From: JAVJUS01 sp040220455
GTDB lineage: Bacteria; Pseudomonadota; Alphaproteobacteria; DSM-16000; Inquilinaceae
Direction of reading: 5' to 3'
DNA: 13,669 nt
NCBI GenBank assembly: GCA_040220455.1
Contig: JAVJUS010000093.1
Span: 1-13,669, forward strand
Positions 1 to 6,320 of this stretch are shown here, in pieces. The translations under genes were made by a program, and so were the position numbers. The notes beneath the pieces were generated by a model that saw nothing but the letters and a program-made list of their open reading frames with translations, was not told the DNA's origin and ran no database searches. The number at the start of each line of letters is the position of its first letter. Positions within the stretch are counted from its first letter, which is position 1.

Positions 1-70
1 TCGGGTTCGCTTCGCTCAGCCGACCTACTTTTCCCCGGCCCGTAGGTCGGTAGAGCGTGAGCGAGCCCGA
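1..70. repeat. REP-like palindromic element, copy 1
   Basis: This is an imperfect inverted repeat. The inner arms are an exact 8-bp match (21-28 with 42-49, CGACCTAC / GTAGGTCG). The outer arms (1-17 with about 53-70) pair with a few mismatches and end in TCGGG / CCCGA. The loop is pyrimidine-rich (TTTTCCCC). The element begins at the first base of the window and may extend to the left. It would form a long hairpin on either strand and lies beyond the 3' end of the leftward MarR gene. Confidence 0.8.
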
Positions 71-100
71 CGTCTCGGACATCCGGCCCGTCCGTGCGTG

Positions 101-171
101 TCGGGTTCGCTTCGCTCAGCCGACCTGCTTTTCACCGTCCCCGTAGGTCGGTCGAGCGCCAGCGAGCCCGA
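101..171. repeat. REP-like palindromic element, copy 2
   Basis: This is a second copy of the element at 1-70, in the same orientation after a 30-bp spacer. The first 26 bases are identical, while the loop and right arm differ at several positions, so the hairpin is conserved more than the exact sequence. It ends 10 bp beyond the stop codon of the leftward MarR-family gene and could act as its terminator or mRNA stabiliser. Paired copies resemble REP doublets of other proteobacteria. No adjacent REP-associated transposase is seen. Confidence 0.8.
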
Positions 172-181
172 CATTGCAGGC

Positions 182-622
182 TCAGCGCCGGGCGAGGTAC
201 TGGAACCAGGAGCGGTCGAGCTCGTGGAGCAGCGTCATCGCGGTGTCGAGCTTGTCGTCGATCGCCGGGTCGTCGGCCAGCGACATCGCCTCGTCGGCGG
301 ATTCGATCCGGTCGAGCAGCGCCGCGCCGCGCTCGGTCAGGCGCAGGCGGGTGACGCGCCGGTCGCGCGCGCCGCGCATGTGCTCGACATAGCCACTCTC
401 GACCAGCTTGCGGATATTGTAGGTCGCCGTGGAAGCCAGGTAGTGCCGCCGCTCGACGAGGTCGCGAAGCTGCACCTCGCTGTCCCCGATCTCCATCAGC
501 AGCATCGCCTGGGCGGGCGAGATGTCGCTGACGCCCGAGGCCTCGAGCTTCGTGCGCACCACGTCCAGGTGCCGACGCTGGAGCCGGTGGAGCATGGCGG
601 TGAGATTGGCGTAGTTCCGCAT
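182..622 (-). CDS. LdtR-like MarR-family winged-helix regulator
   Basis: This 146-residue protein has the length and layout of MarR regulators. An N-terminal dimerisation helix (about 5-30) is followed by the start of the winged helix at 'ISPAQAMLLMEIGDSEVQL' (34-52). The recognition helix lies around 62-78 (LASTATYNIRKLVESGY), the wing around 82-96 (RGARDRRVTRLRL), and a C-terminal dimer helix closes the fold. The wording closely matches the alphaproteobacterial LdtR group, known in Liberibacter and rhizobia as a regulator of an L,D-transpeptidase and stress genes. No such target is nearby. It is divergent from cpaF across a 209-bp AT-richer spacer, and a TTGCC/GGCAA palindrome 43 bp upstream of its start suggests autoregulation. 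The Shine-Dalgarno match is weak. Assignment to the MarR family is secure, while the LdtR role is by resemblance. Confidence 0.88.
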   Translation of the reverse strand: MRNYANLTAMLHRLQRRHLDVVRTKLEASGVSDISPAQAMLLMEIGDSEVQLRDLVERRHYLASTATYNIRKLVESGYVEHMRGARDRRVTRLRLTERGAALLDRIESADEAMSLADDPAIDDKLDTAMTLLHELDRSWFQYLARR

Positions 623-664
623 GGACCCGGACGCTACGGGAACGCCGTTAATTTTCCGTTATTC

Positions 665-681
665 TTGCCGAGTTCCGGCAA
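665..681. promoter_or_regulatory. Candidate MarR-type operator palindrome
   Basis: The sequence TTGCCG-AGTTC-CGGCAA is a perfect 6-bp inverted repeat with a 5-bp centre. It contains the TTGCC/GGCAA half-sites seen in MarR operators such as marO. It lies 43 bp upstream of the MarR gene start. On the minus strand it directly follows TATTAT (687-682), a -10-like hexamer, so a bound repressor could block that promoter. Assignment to this particular regulator is inferred from position. Confidence 0.5.
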
Positions 682-743
682 ATAATACTTAAGTCGTAAT
701 TCTAATATACGGCAGTCCCGACCCAGTCGTCGTTCACGTACCC

Positions 744-764
744 CAAACGGGACTCTGCCGTTTG
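744..764. promoter_or_regulatory. Inverted repeat upstream of cpaF
   Basis: CAAACGG and CCGTTTG form a perfect 7-bp inverted repeat around GACTCTG. The centre contains a GANTC site (751-755). The repeat sits about 68-88 bp upstream of the cpaF start. It could be an operator or a hairpin in the 5' leader. The GC-flanked right arm also partly pairs with 710-720, giving an alternative fold. The function is unknown. Confidence 0.35.
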
Positions 765-831
765 CTCTCTTTATCGACGATCTCGAAAGTAATCAGACTG
801 CCCATGGCAATCAGTCATGGGGATACGACGC

Positions 832-2649
832 ATGTTCACTCGACGCAATACGGAGGGCCCCCAGGGGCATCCGGAAAGCGGCCGGCGGCTCGCCGACCGC
901 CTCAACAATCGTCGCGCCGCTCCGGCGCCCGCCCAGGCCCAGGCGCCGAACCACCTGGCCGCGCTGCGCGAGATGATGGGCGCCGACGACGAGGCGCCGT
1001 CGATCGCGCCGGCCGCCGCCCCGCCGGCCGGCCCGGACACACCCTTCGAGCCGTCGGTCGACGCGGCTCCGGTTTCCCCCGCCCCGCGCACCGCCCCGCC
1101 CCCAGCCGCGGTCGAAGACAGCGGCGGGCAGGAGGCCGATCCCGATGCCTCGTCGCTCGACCCGGCGCCGCCGGCCGATGTCCCGCCGATGGCCGGCGAA
1201 CCGGAGTCCTGGCCCGATCCGTTCGCGGTGGCCGACAGAATGGCCCCTGCCGAGCCACCCGCCGCGCCGCGCAAGGCCCCGCCCGCCGCGCTGAACGGCG
1301 GCGCCGCGCCCGGCAAGGCACGGCCGCCCCACGACCCGCACGGCCGTCCGGCCCGGCCGCGCTTCGTGCCGCCGCCGGTTCGCGCCGTGTCCGACACCGT
1401 GCTGGCGATCAAGGACAAGGTCCAGTCGATGCTGGTCGAGCGCATCGACACGGCGAGCGCCGCGCGCATGCCGCGCGAGGAGCTCAAGCCCGGCATCGGC
1501 GACATCGTCCGCGACATCCTCTACGAGCTGCAGGTCCATCTCAACGGCGCCGAGCACGCTCAGCTCGTCGACGTCGTGATGGACGAGATGCTGGGCCTCG
1601 GCCCGCTGGAGCCGCTGCTCGCCGACGAGAGCATCACCGACATCATGGTCAACCGGTACAACCGGACCTATGTCGAGCGGCGCGGCAAGCTCGAGCTGAC
1701 CGACGTCATGTTCCGCGACGACCAGCACGTGATGAACATCGCCACGCGCATCGTCAGCAAGGTCGGCCGGCGCATCGACGAGAGCCACCCGCTCTGCGAC
1801 GCGCGCCTGCCCGACGGAAGCCGCGTCAACGTCATCATTCCGCCGCTGGCGATCGACGGGCCGTCGATCTCGATCCGCAAGTTCGCCAAGCAGTCGATCA
1901 CGCTCGACCGGATGGTCGAGACGGCGAACCTGTCCGAGCAGATGGCCGTGGTCCTGAAAACGGCCTCGCGCGCGCGGCTCAACATCCTGATCTCCGGCGG
2001 CACGGGCTCGGGCAAGACGACGCTCCTCAACGCGCTCTCCCAGCTCATCGACCATGGCGAGCGCATCGTCACGATCGAGGACGCGGCCGAGCTGCAGCTT
2101 CAGCAGGACCACACCCTGCGCCTGGAGACGCGCACCGCCAGCATCGAAGGCAAGGGCGAGATCGCCATGCGCGACCTGCTCAAGAACGCCCTGCGCATGC
2201 GTCCCGACCGCATCATCCTGGGCGAGGTGCGCGGCGCGGAAGTCTTCGACATGCTCCAGGCCATGAACACGGGCCACGAGGGCTCGATGTCGACGATCCA
2301 CGCCAACCGCCCGCGCGAGGCGCTGACCCGCCTGGAGAACATGGTCGCCATGGCCGGCTTCCAGCTTCCCACCGCGGCGGTGCGCCACCAGATCGCCTCG
2401 GCGGTCGACCTGATCGTGCAGGTCAGCCGCATGCGCGACGGCATGCGCCGGGTGACCAACGTCACCGAGATCACGGGCATGGAGGGCGACATCATCACCG
2501 CCCAGGAGCTCTTCAAGTACGAGTACGACGGCGAGGAGCCGTCGGGCAAGCTGCGCGGCCGCTACGTCTATAGCGGCCTGCGTCCGCATTTCATGGAGAA
2601 GGCCCGCTACTTCGGGCTGGACCAGCACCTGCTCCGCGCGCTGGGCTGA
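832..2649 (+). CDS. cpaF: CpaF/TadA-type secretion ATPase for Flp/Tad pili
   Basis: This cytoplasmic hexameric ATPase of the VirB11/GspE class powers Tad pilus assembly. The start at 832 is chosen because GGGGA lies 9-10 bp upstream, whereas the in-frame ATG at 817 has no ribosome site; this gives 605 residues. Residues 20-185 are Ala/Pro-rich, low complexity and probably disordered. The conserved CpaF core begins near 190 (VLAIKDKVQSML). Visible motifs are Walker A GGTGSGKTT (389-397), Walker B IILGEVRG with glutamate 465, and the His box HEGSMSTIHANRP, with H490. CpaF proteins are usually about 450-500 residues, so the N-terminus is unusually long. None of the usual tad neighbours (cpaB, cpaC, cpaE, tadB, tadC) is present in the window. 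A hairpin follows the stop codon. The family call is secure. Confidence 0.95.
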   Translation: MFTRRNTEGPQGHPESGRRLADRLNNRRAAPAPAQAQAPNHLAALREMMGADDEAPSIAPAAAPPAGPDTPFEPSVDAAPVSPAPRTAPPPAAVEDSGGQEADPDASSLDPAPPADVPPMAGEPESWPDPFAVADRMAPAEPPAAPRKAPPAALNGGAAPGKARPPHDPHGRPARPRFVPPPVRAVSDTVLAIKDKVQSMLVERIDTASAARMPREELKPGIGDIVRDILYELQVHLNGAEHAQLVDVVMDEMLGLGPLEPLLADESITDIMVNRYNRTYVERRGKLELTDVMFRDDQHVMNIATRIVSKVGRRIDESHPLCDARLPDGSRVNVIIPPLAIDGPSISIRKFAKQSITLDRMVETANLSEQMAVVLKTASRARLNILISGGTGSGKTTLLNALSQLIDHGERIVTIEDAAELQLQQDHTLRLETRTASIEGKGEIAMRDLLKNALRMRPDRIILGEVRGAEVFDMLQAMNTGHEGSMSTIHANRPREALTRLENMVAMAGFQLPTAAVRHQIASAVDLIVQVSRMRDGMRRVTNVTEITGMEGDIITAQELFKYEYDGEEPSGKLRGRYVYSGLRPHFMEKARYFGLDQHLLRALG

Positions 2650-2680
2650 TTGCCGAATCCCCAGAACCAGCGTCGCGTAG

Positions 2681-2714
2681 GACGGCCCGGGAGACCCCAT
2701 GCTCCCGGGCCGTC
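2681..2714. terminator. Strong hairpin between convergent genes
   Basis: A perfect 13-bp GC-rich stem (2681-2693 with 2702-2714, GACGGCCCGGGAG and its complement) encloses an 8-nt loop, ACCCCATG. It begins 31 bp after the cpaF stop and lies 24 bp beyond the stop of the convergent methyltransferase, so it can serve both strands. There is no U-tract on either side, so the call rests on stem strength and position. Confidence 0.65.
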
Positions 2715-2738
2715 GCCATTCCGGGCGGCCCCCACCAC

Positions 2739-3611
2739 TCACCGCCGCCGGCCGATGACCACGCGGTAGTCGCGGGCGACGCGCAGGCCGGCGGGGGTTC
2801 TGTAGTGCGCGTGGTAGGCGTCCATGTCCCGCCGCAGGGCCGCGCGGGCGGGCTCGTCGAGCCGGGCGAGCAGATGGCGCAGGGGGCCGAAGCCCGTCTC
2901 GTACCACGCCCGGATCGCCGCTTCGTCGGCGTGGTGGGCGTGGTTGACGCCGTCCTCCAGGACCAGGTCGAAGGCGTCGCCGAGCCGCGCCGCGACGACC
3001 TCCGGATCGCCCCAGGCGAGCGGCGAGGGGCCGGCGGGTCCCGGTTCCGGCCCCGGCGCCGGGTCATGGCCGGCGATCAGGCCGAAGAACGTCGCGACCG
3101 CCCCGTCGGGCGTCCAGACCGCGAGCACGAGCCGCCCGCCCGGCCGGCAGACCCGGGCGAGCTCCGCCGCCGCGCGGTCCGGATCGCCCGCGAACATGAC
3201 CCCGAAGGTGGAGATCACGCCGTCGAAGGCGCCGTCCGGAAAGGGCAGGCGCTCGGCGTCGGCGAGGCGGTAGTCGATCGGCGGCTCGACCCCGGCGGAA
3301 AGCTCCCGGGCGGCCGCCAGCAGTGCGGGCGCGATGTCGACGGCCGTCACGCGCGCGCCCAGCCGGGCGGCGTTGCGCGCGGTCCAGCCGGTGCCGGTGG
3401 CGATGTCGAGCACCCGGTCGCCGGGCGCCGGCGCCAGCCGCTGGGCGGCGTGGGCGAGCGCGTCGGAGATCGCGAAGCTCACCGTGTCATAGGCCGCGCC
3501 GCCGGCGTCCCAGACCGCGGCGGCGCCGGCGTTGTGCGGGGCGATCGCGTCGGCCGGAGCGGCGGCGGTCGCGAGGGCGGAGGGGGTGGTCGTCGAGGCG
3601 ATGTCGGTCAT
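2739..3611 (-). CDS. Class I SAM-dependent methyltransferase
   Basis: This 290-residue protein has the Rossmann methyltransferase fold. Motif I is VLDIATGTG (67-75). An acidic residue ends strand 2 (VDIAP, D92), LADAERLPFPDGAFD (116-130) is the usual UbiE-like post-I region, and VCRPGGRLVLAVW follows. The fold resembles UbiE/COQ5-type small-molecule methyltransferases, but the substrate cannot be read from the sequence. The start at 3611 is supported by GGGAG about 8 bp upstream, and the open frame beyond it has no coding character. The gene is divergent from an HxlR-type regulator across 132 bp and is probably its target. It ends 24 bp from the strong hairpin shared with cpaF. Confidence 0.85.
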   Translation of the reverse strand: MTDIASTTTPSALATAAAPADAIAPHNAGAAAVWDAGGAAYDTVSFAISDALAHAAQRLAPAPGDRVLDIATGTGWTARNAARLGARVTAVDIAPALLAAARELSAGVEPPIDYRLADAERLPFPDGAFDGVISTFGVMFAGDPDRAAAELARVCRPGGRLVLAVWTPDGAVATFFGLIAGHDPAPGPEPGPAGPSPLAWGDPEVVAARLGDAFDLVLEDGVNHAHHADEAAIRAWYETGFGPLRHLLARLDEPARAALRRDMDAYHAHYRTPAGLRVARDYRVVIGRRR

Positions 3612-3662
3612 GGCGGGTCTCCCGAAATGCGGGCTCACCTCACCACCGTTTCCACCGGGCCG

Positions 3663-3685
3663 GATACTCCACGATGTGTAGTATC
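3663..3685. promoter_or_regulatory. Candidate HxlR-type operator
   Basis: GATACT (3663-3668) and AGTATC (3680-3685) are perfect inverted arms with an 11-bp centre. They lie between the divergent methyltransferase and HxlR genes, 52 bp upstream of the former and 58 bp upstream of the latter. The TACT...AGTA core matches the type of site bound by HxlR/DUF24 regulators such as Bacillus YodB, though the spacing is longer here. No other clear palindrome is seen in this spacer. Confidence 0.5.
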
Positions 3686-3743
3686 GCCGTCGCCTTGGCG
3701 GGCCTATCCTGACCGTCGAGCCTGATGGTGGCGGGAGGGGGTC

Positions 3744-4460
3744 ATGCGCGGTTATGGCCAGTTCTGTCCCGTGGCGAAGGCCGCGGAGGTTTTCTGCGAG
3801 CGCTGGACGCCGCTGATCCTGCGCGACCTGGCCGGCGGGGCCTCCCGGTTCTCCGAGCTCCAGCGCGGCGTGCCGCTGGCCTCGCCGACGCTGCTGTCGC
3901 GCCGGCTCAAGGCGCTGGAGGCCGACGGCATCGTCGAGCGGCGGCGCTCGCCTGGCGGCAGCGCCTGGACCTATCACCTGACCCCGGCGGGCCGCGAATT
4001 CGCGCCGATCGTCGAGGCGCTGGGCGTCTGGGGGCAGCGCTGGGCGCGCCGAGACCTGGCCGAGGGCGAGGTCGATCTGGGCCTGCTGGTCTGGGCGCTG
4101 GAGCGCTACGCCCGGCCGGCCGCGCTGGGCGCCGGGCCGGCGGTGGTGCGCCTGGAACTGGTCGACCAGCCGGCGGCCAAACGGGTGTGGTGGTTCCTCA
4201 ACGCCGAGGGGCGCTGCCAGCTCTGCGTCGACGATCCGGGCTTCGAGGTCGCCTTGTGGCTGGAAGCGGGCCTGCGTGACATGATCCGCGTCTGGCGCGG
4301 CGACCTGACCGTCGCCGCCGCGCTCGACCGGGGCGTCCTCGTCGCCGACGGGGCGCCGGCGGCCCTGCGCGCGCTGTCCGACTGGCTCGGCCTCAACCCG
4401 CTGGCCCATGTCGGGCCGGCGGAGGCCGACGGGCAAGCGGGCCGCGCGCCTATTCCTTGA
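3744..4460 (+). CDS. HxlR-family regulator with SCP2-like C-terminal domain
   Basis: This 238-residue protein begins with an HxlR winged helix (about 8-100). CPVAKAAEVFCERWTPLILRDL carries the characteristic N-terminal cysteine (C8) that is redox-sensitive in some members. FSELQRGVPLASPTLLSRRLKALEADGIVERR is the recognition region, and YHLTPAGREFAPI forms the wing and exit helix. Residues about 112-232 (WWFLNAEGRCQLCVDDPGFEVALWLEAGLR...WRGDL) resemble an SCP2 sterol-carrier-like domain, which suggests sensing of a hydrophobic ligand. HxlR proteins without this domain are about 110-150 residues. GGGAGGGGG directly upstream of the ATG is a strong ribosome site. The gene is divergent from the methyltransferase it probably controls, and its tail overlaps the convergent folB by 11 bp. 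Confidence 0.88.
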   Translation: MRGYGQFCPVAKAAEVFCERWTPLILRDLAGGASRFSELQRGVPLASPTLLSRRLKALEADGIVERRRSPGGSAWTYHLTPAGREFAPIVEALGVWGQRWARRDLAEGEVDLGLLVWALERYARPAALGAGPAVVRLELVDQPAAKRVWWFLNAEGRCQLCVDDPGFEVALWLEAGLRDMIRVWRGDLTVAAALDRGVLVADGAPAALRALSDWLGLNPLAHVGPAEADGQAGRAPIP

Positions 4461-4860
4461 TCCGCTCGATCTCCACGCCGACCGAGGCGGCGTCGTGGAA
4501 GATGTCCAGCTTCTCGACCCGGACCCGGGCGGCCAGCACCATCGGGTGGGCGAGGCAGTGGGCGGCCAGGCGCTCGGCGAAGGTCTCGATCAGCTCGATA
4601 TGCGCCTCGCGCGCCAGGCGGCGGGTGTAGCGCACGATCGGCTCGTAGCTCACGACCGTGCGCACGTCGTCGTTCAGCGCCGCCTCGGGCGTCGAGACCG
4701 TGAGGTCCAGGTTGACCCGCACCCGCTGGGTGCCCTGCTTTTCCGAATCGTAGACGCCGATGCGGGCGTCGACCATCAGGTCGCGCACGAACAGATGCCG
4801 GGTGCCGGCCCGCGCCGACGCCCAGGTCGCGCCACTGTCGCGTCCGGGGACCTCGTTCAT
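4450..4860 (-). CDS. folB: Dihydroneopterin aldolase
   Basis: FolB converts 7,8-dihydroneopterin to 6-hydroxymethyl-dihydropterin and glycolaldehyde in folate synthesis. The 136-residue protein shows the family signatures: FVRDLMVDARIGVYDSEKQGTQRVRVNLDL (24-53), the catalytic-region helix HIELIETFAERLA (87-99), and VRVEKLDIF with lysine 117 near the C-terminus. Typical FolB is about 120 residues, so the first 20 (MNEVPGRDSGATWASARAGT) are an extra tail. The open frame runs up to 5007, but that stretch looks non-coding and overlaps the inverted repeat at 4973-5055. The Shine-Dalgarno match is weak. The gene is the last of the leftward run, 299 bp after ccrM, and converges on the HxlR gene with an 11-bp overlap. 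Confidence 0.92.
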   Translation of the reverse strand: MNEVPGRDSGATWASARAGTRHLFVRDLMVDARIGVYDSEKQGTQRVRVNLDLTVSTPEAALNDDVRTVVSYEPIVRYTRRLAREAHIELIETFAERLAAHCLAHPMVLAARVRVEKLDIFHDAASVGVEIERIKE

Positions 4861-5159
4861 GGCGCCAAGGGCTAGCACGCGGTCGTGCCCGCCGGCAACG
4901 TCGGGCGGTGTGCGTACGGGTCCTGGCGGACAGCTCTCGACGATGATGCGGAAACGTAGGGAGTGGAAACAGCAAGGCCCCGCCCGGTCTTCAACAACCT
5001 CGAGCATCTTATCTGCGCCCGTCCGGCCGCAGGATGCTCTAGGGGCGGGGCCTTGACTGACACCAGGGACAGCTCGCGATCACCGATCCCTGGCGGCCAG
5101 CCGAAGCTGGACTTGATTGCCGGCGCTACCGGCGACCTCGTGTCCTGGCCCGGACCCTG
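4861..5159. other. Intergenic region between ccrM and folB
   Basis: This 299-bp spacer separates two leftward genes and contains no credible protein. It holds an 83-bp nested inverted repeat (4973-5055), a second hairpin (CCAGGGA 5063-5069 with TCCCTGG 5087-5093), and a small CCAG/CTGG hairpin (5097-5110). A 9-bp direct repeat, GGACAGCTC, occurs at 4928 and 5067. It must also hold the ccrM 3' end and probably a folB promoter, but I cannot place a clear -10/-35 pair. Confidence 0.6.
4973..5055. ncRNA. Candidate structured RNA (nested hairpin)
   Basis: Three nested perfect arms define one long stem. The outer arms are 13 bp (4973-4985 with 5043-5055, CAAGGCCCCGCCC and its complement). The middle arms are 7 bp (5002-5008 with 5033-5039, GAGCATC / GATGCTC). 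The inner arms are 5 bp (5013-5017 with 5028-5032, CTGCG / CGCAG). An asymmetric internal loop of 16 nt against 3 nt separates outer from middle, a 4-nt bulge separates middle from inner, and the apical loop is 10 nt. It lacks the SRP RNA tetraloop region and does not match 6S or tmRNA as I know them. It could be a small RNA on either strand, a ccrM 3' element, or the folB leader. The strand is not determined. Confidence 0.4.
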
Positions 5160-6320
5160 TCAGCCACCGCCGCCCGGCGACGCCCCGGACGAAGCCGGCG
5201 TCGCCGCCATCTCCGCGCGGATCTTCTCGCGCAGCAGGTCGATCGGGCGCATCTCGCCGTTGCCGGCGTCGAAATGCCAGAAGGTCCAGCCGTTGCAGCT
5301 CGGCTGTCCCAGCAGGGCGGCGCCGACCTGGTGGATCGAGCCGCGGTGGTTGCCCTGCGCGTTGGCGGCGACCAGCGTGCCGTCGGCGCGCACCCGCGCG
5401 CTCAGGTCCCGGCGCAGGCCGTAGAGCGTCTGCCCGGGCTCGATCAGCCCGCGCTCCAGCAGGGCGCCGAAAGGGATGCGCGGCGCCGTGCGCTTGCCCT
5501 GGACGGCGACCCACTCCGCCTCGCCCGGCGGTGTCGTGGCGGCGATCCGGGCCTCGGCATGGGAGGCGTAGCCGCCGTCGCGCTCGATCCCGATGAAGCG
5601 GCGGCCCAGGCGCTTGGCCACCACGCCCGTCGTGCCGGTGCCGAAGAACGGGTCGAGCACCACGTCCCCCGGCGCGGTCGAGGCCAGCAGCACGCGCCAG
5701 AGCAGGCTTTCCGGCTTCTGGGTCGGGTGGATCTTGCGGCCGTCGTCGTCCTTGAGGCGCTCGGGCCCGGCGCAGATCGGCAGCGTCCAGTCGCTGCGCA
5801 TCTGGATGCCGTCGTTGAACGCCTTCATGGCCTCGTAATTGAAAGTGTACCGCGCCTCCGGCGATCGCGACGCCCAGAGCAGCGTCTCGTGCGCGTTGGT
5901 GAAGCGCGTGCCCCGGAAATTGGGCATCGGGTTGGTCTTGACCCAGACCACGTCGTTGAGCAGCCAGAACCCCAGGTCCTGCAGGATCGCGCCGACCCGG
6001 AAGATGTTGTGGTAGCTGCCGATCACCCACAGCGTCGCCCGGTCGGTCATCACGCGGCGGCAGGCGGTCAGCCAGGCCCGGGTGAAGGTGTCGTAGGCGG
6101 CCAGGTCGTCGAACCGGTCCCACTCGGCATCGACGCCGTCGACGCGCGTGTTGTTCGGGCGGTGCAGCTCGCCGCCGAGCTGTAGGTTGTAGGGCGGGTC
6201 GGCGAAGACGCAGTCGACGGACCCGGTCGGCAGGCCCTCCAGGGCCGCCAGGCAGTCGCCCCGGATCACCCGATCCAGGGGCAGCGCGGCGCGCGCGCTC
6301 CGGGCGTCGATTCGGTTCAT
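5160..6320 (-). CDS. ccrM: CcrM-type cell-cycle adenine DNA methyltransferase (GANTC)
   Basis: CcrM methylates adenine in GANTC and, in Caulobacter, restores full methylation late in the cell cycle. This 386-residue protein is of the beta class: the catalytic DPPYNLQL motif (41-48) precedes the SAM-binding DPFFGTGTTG (223-232). The C-terminal domain (about 270-370), with GSIHQVGAALLGQPSCNGWTFWHF, is diagnostic of CcrM and needed for DNA binding in the family. The Caulobacter enzyme is 358 residues, and the extra here is a Gly/Ser-rich tail and a short N-terminal extension. It lies 54 bp downstream of rnhB, a common alphaproteobacterial arrangement. Three GANTC sites surround the start, one of them inside codons 3-4. 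No restriction endonuclease is beside it, consistent with a solitary regulatory enzyme. Confidence 0.96.
   Translation of the reverse strand: MNRIDARSARAALPLDRVIRGDCLAALEGLPTGSVDCVFADPPYNLQLGGELHRPNNTRVDGVDAEWDRFDDLAAYDTFTRAWLTACRRVMTDRATLWVIGSYHNIFRVGAILQDLGFWLLNDVVWVKTNPMPNFRGTRFTNAHETLLWASRSPEARYTFNYEAMKAFNDGIQMRSDWTLPICAGPERLKDDDGRKIHPTQKPESLLWRVLLASTAPGDVVLDPFFGTGTTGVVAKRLGRRFIGIERDGGYASHAEARIAATTPPGEAEWVAVQGKRTAPRIPFGALLERGLIEPGQTLYGLRRDLSARVRADGTLVAANAQGNHRGSIHQVGAALLGQPSCNGWTFWHFDAGNGEMRPIDLLREKIRAEMAATPASSGASPGGGG

Noticed and set aside
817..831. Upstream ATG of cpaF
   Set aside because: It adds only five residues and has no ribosome site, while 832 has GGGGA at good spacing and gives an MF-start like other CpaF proteins.
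811..2907. Long leftward open frame antisense to cpaF (698 codons)
   Set aside because: It is a high-GC shadow of cpaF: no domain wording, strongly biased Ala/Arg composition, and it crosses the hairpin and the neighbouring gene.
4861..5007. Longer folB open frame
   Set aside because: The upstream residues are unlike any FolB and include part of the inverted repeat.
4973..5055. MITE or small transposon interpretation of the nested repeat
   Set aside because: No target-site duplication flanks the 13-bp ends, and there is no second copy in the window.
4973..5055. Known RNA identity (SRP, 6S, tmRNA)
   Set aside because: The SRP GGAAGGAAGC loop is absent, the length is too short for 6S, and there is no tRNA-like acceptor end.
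4928..5075. 9-bp direct repeat GGACAGCTC flanking the nested hairpin as an insertion footprint
   Set aside because: The copies are 36 and 11 bp away from the hairpin ends, not adjacent as target duplications would be.
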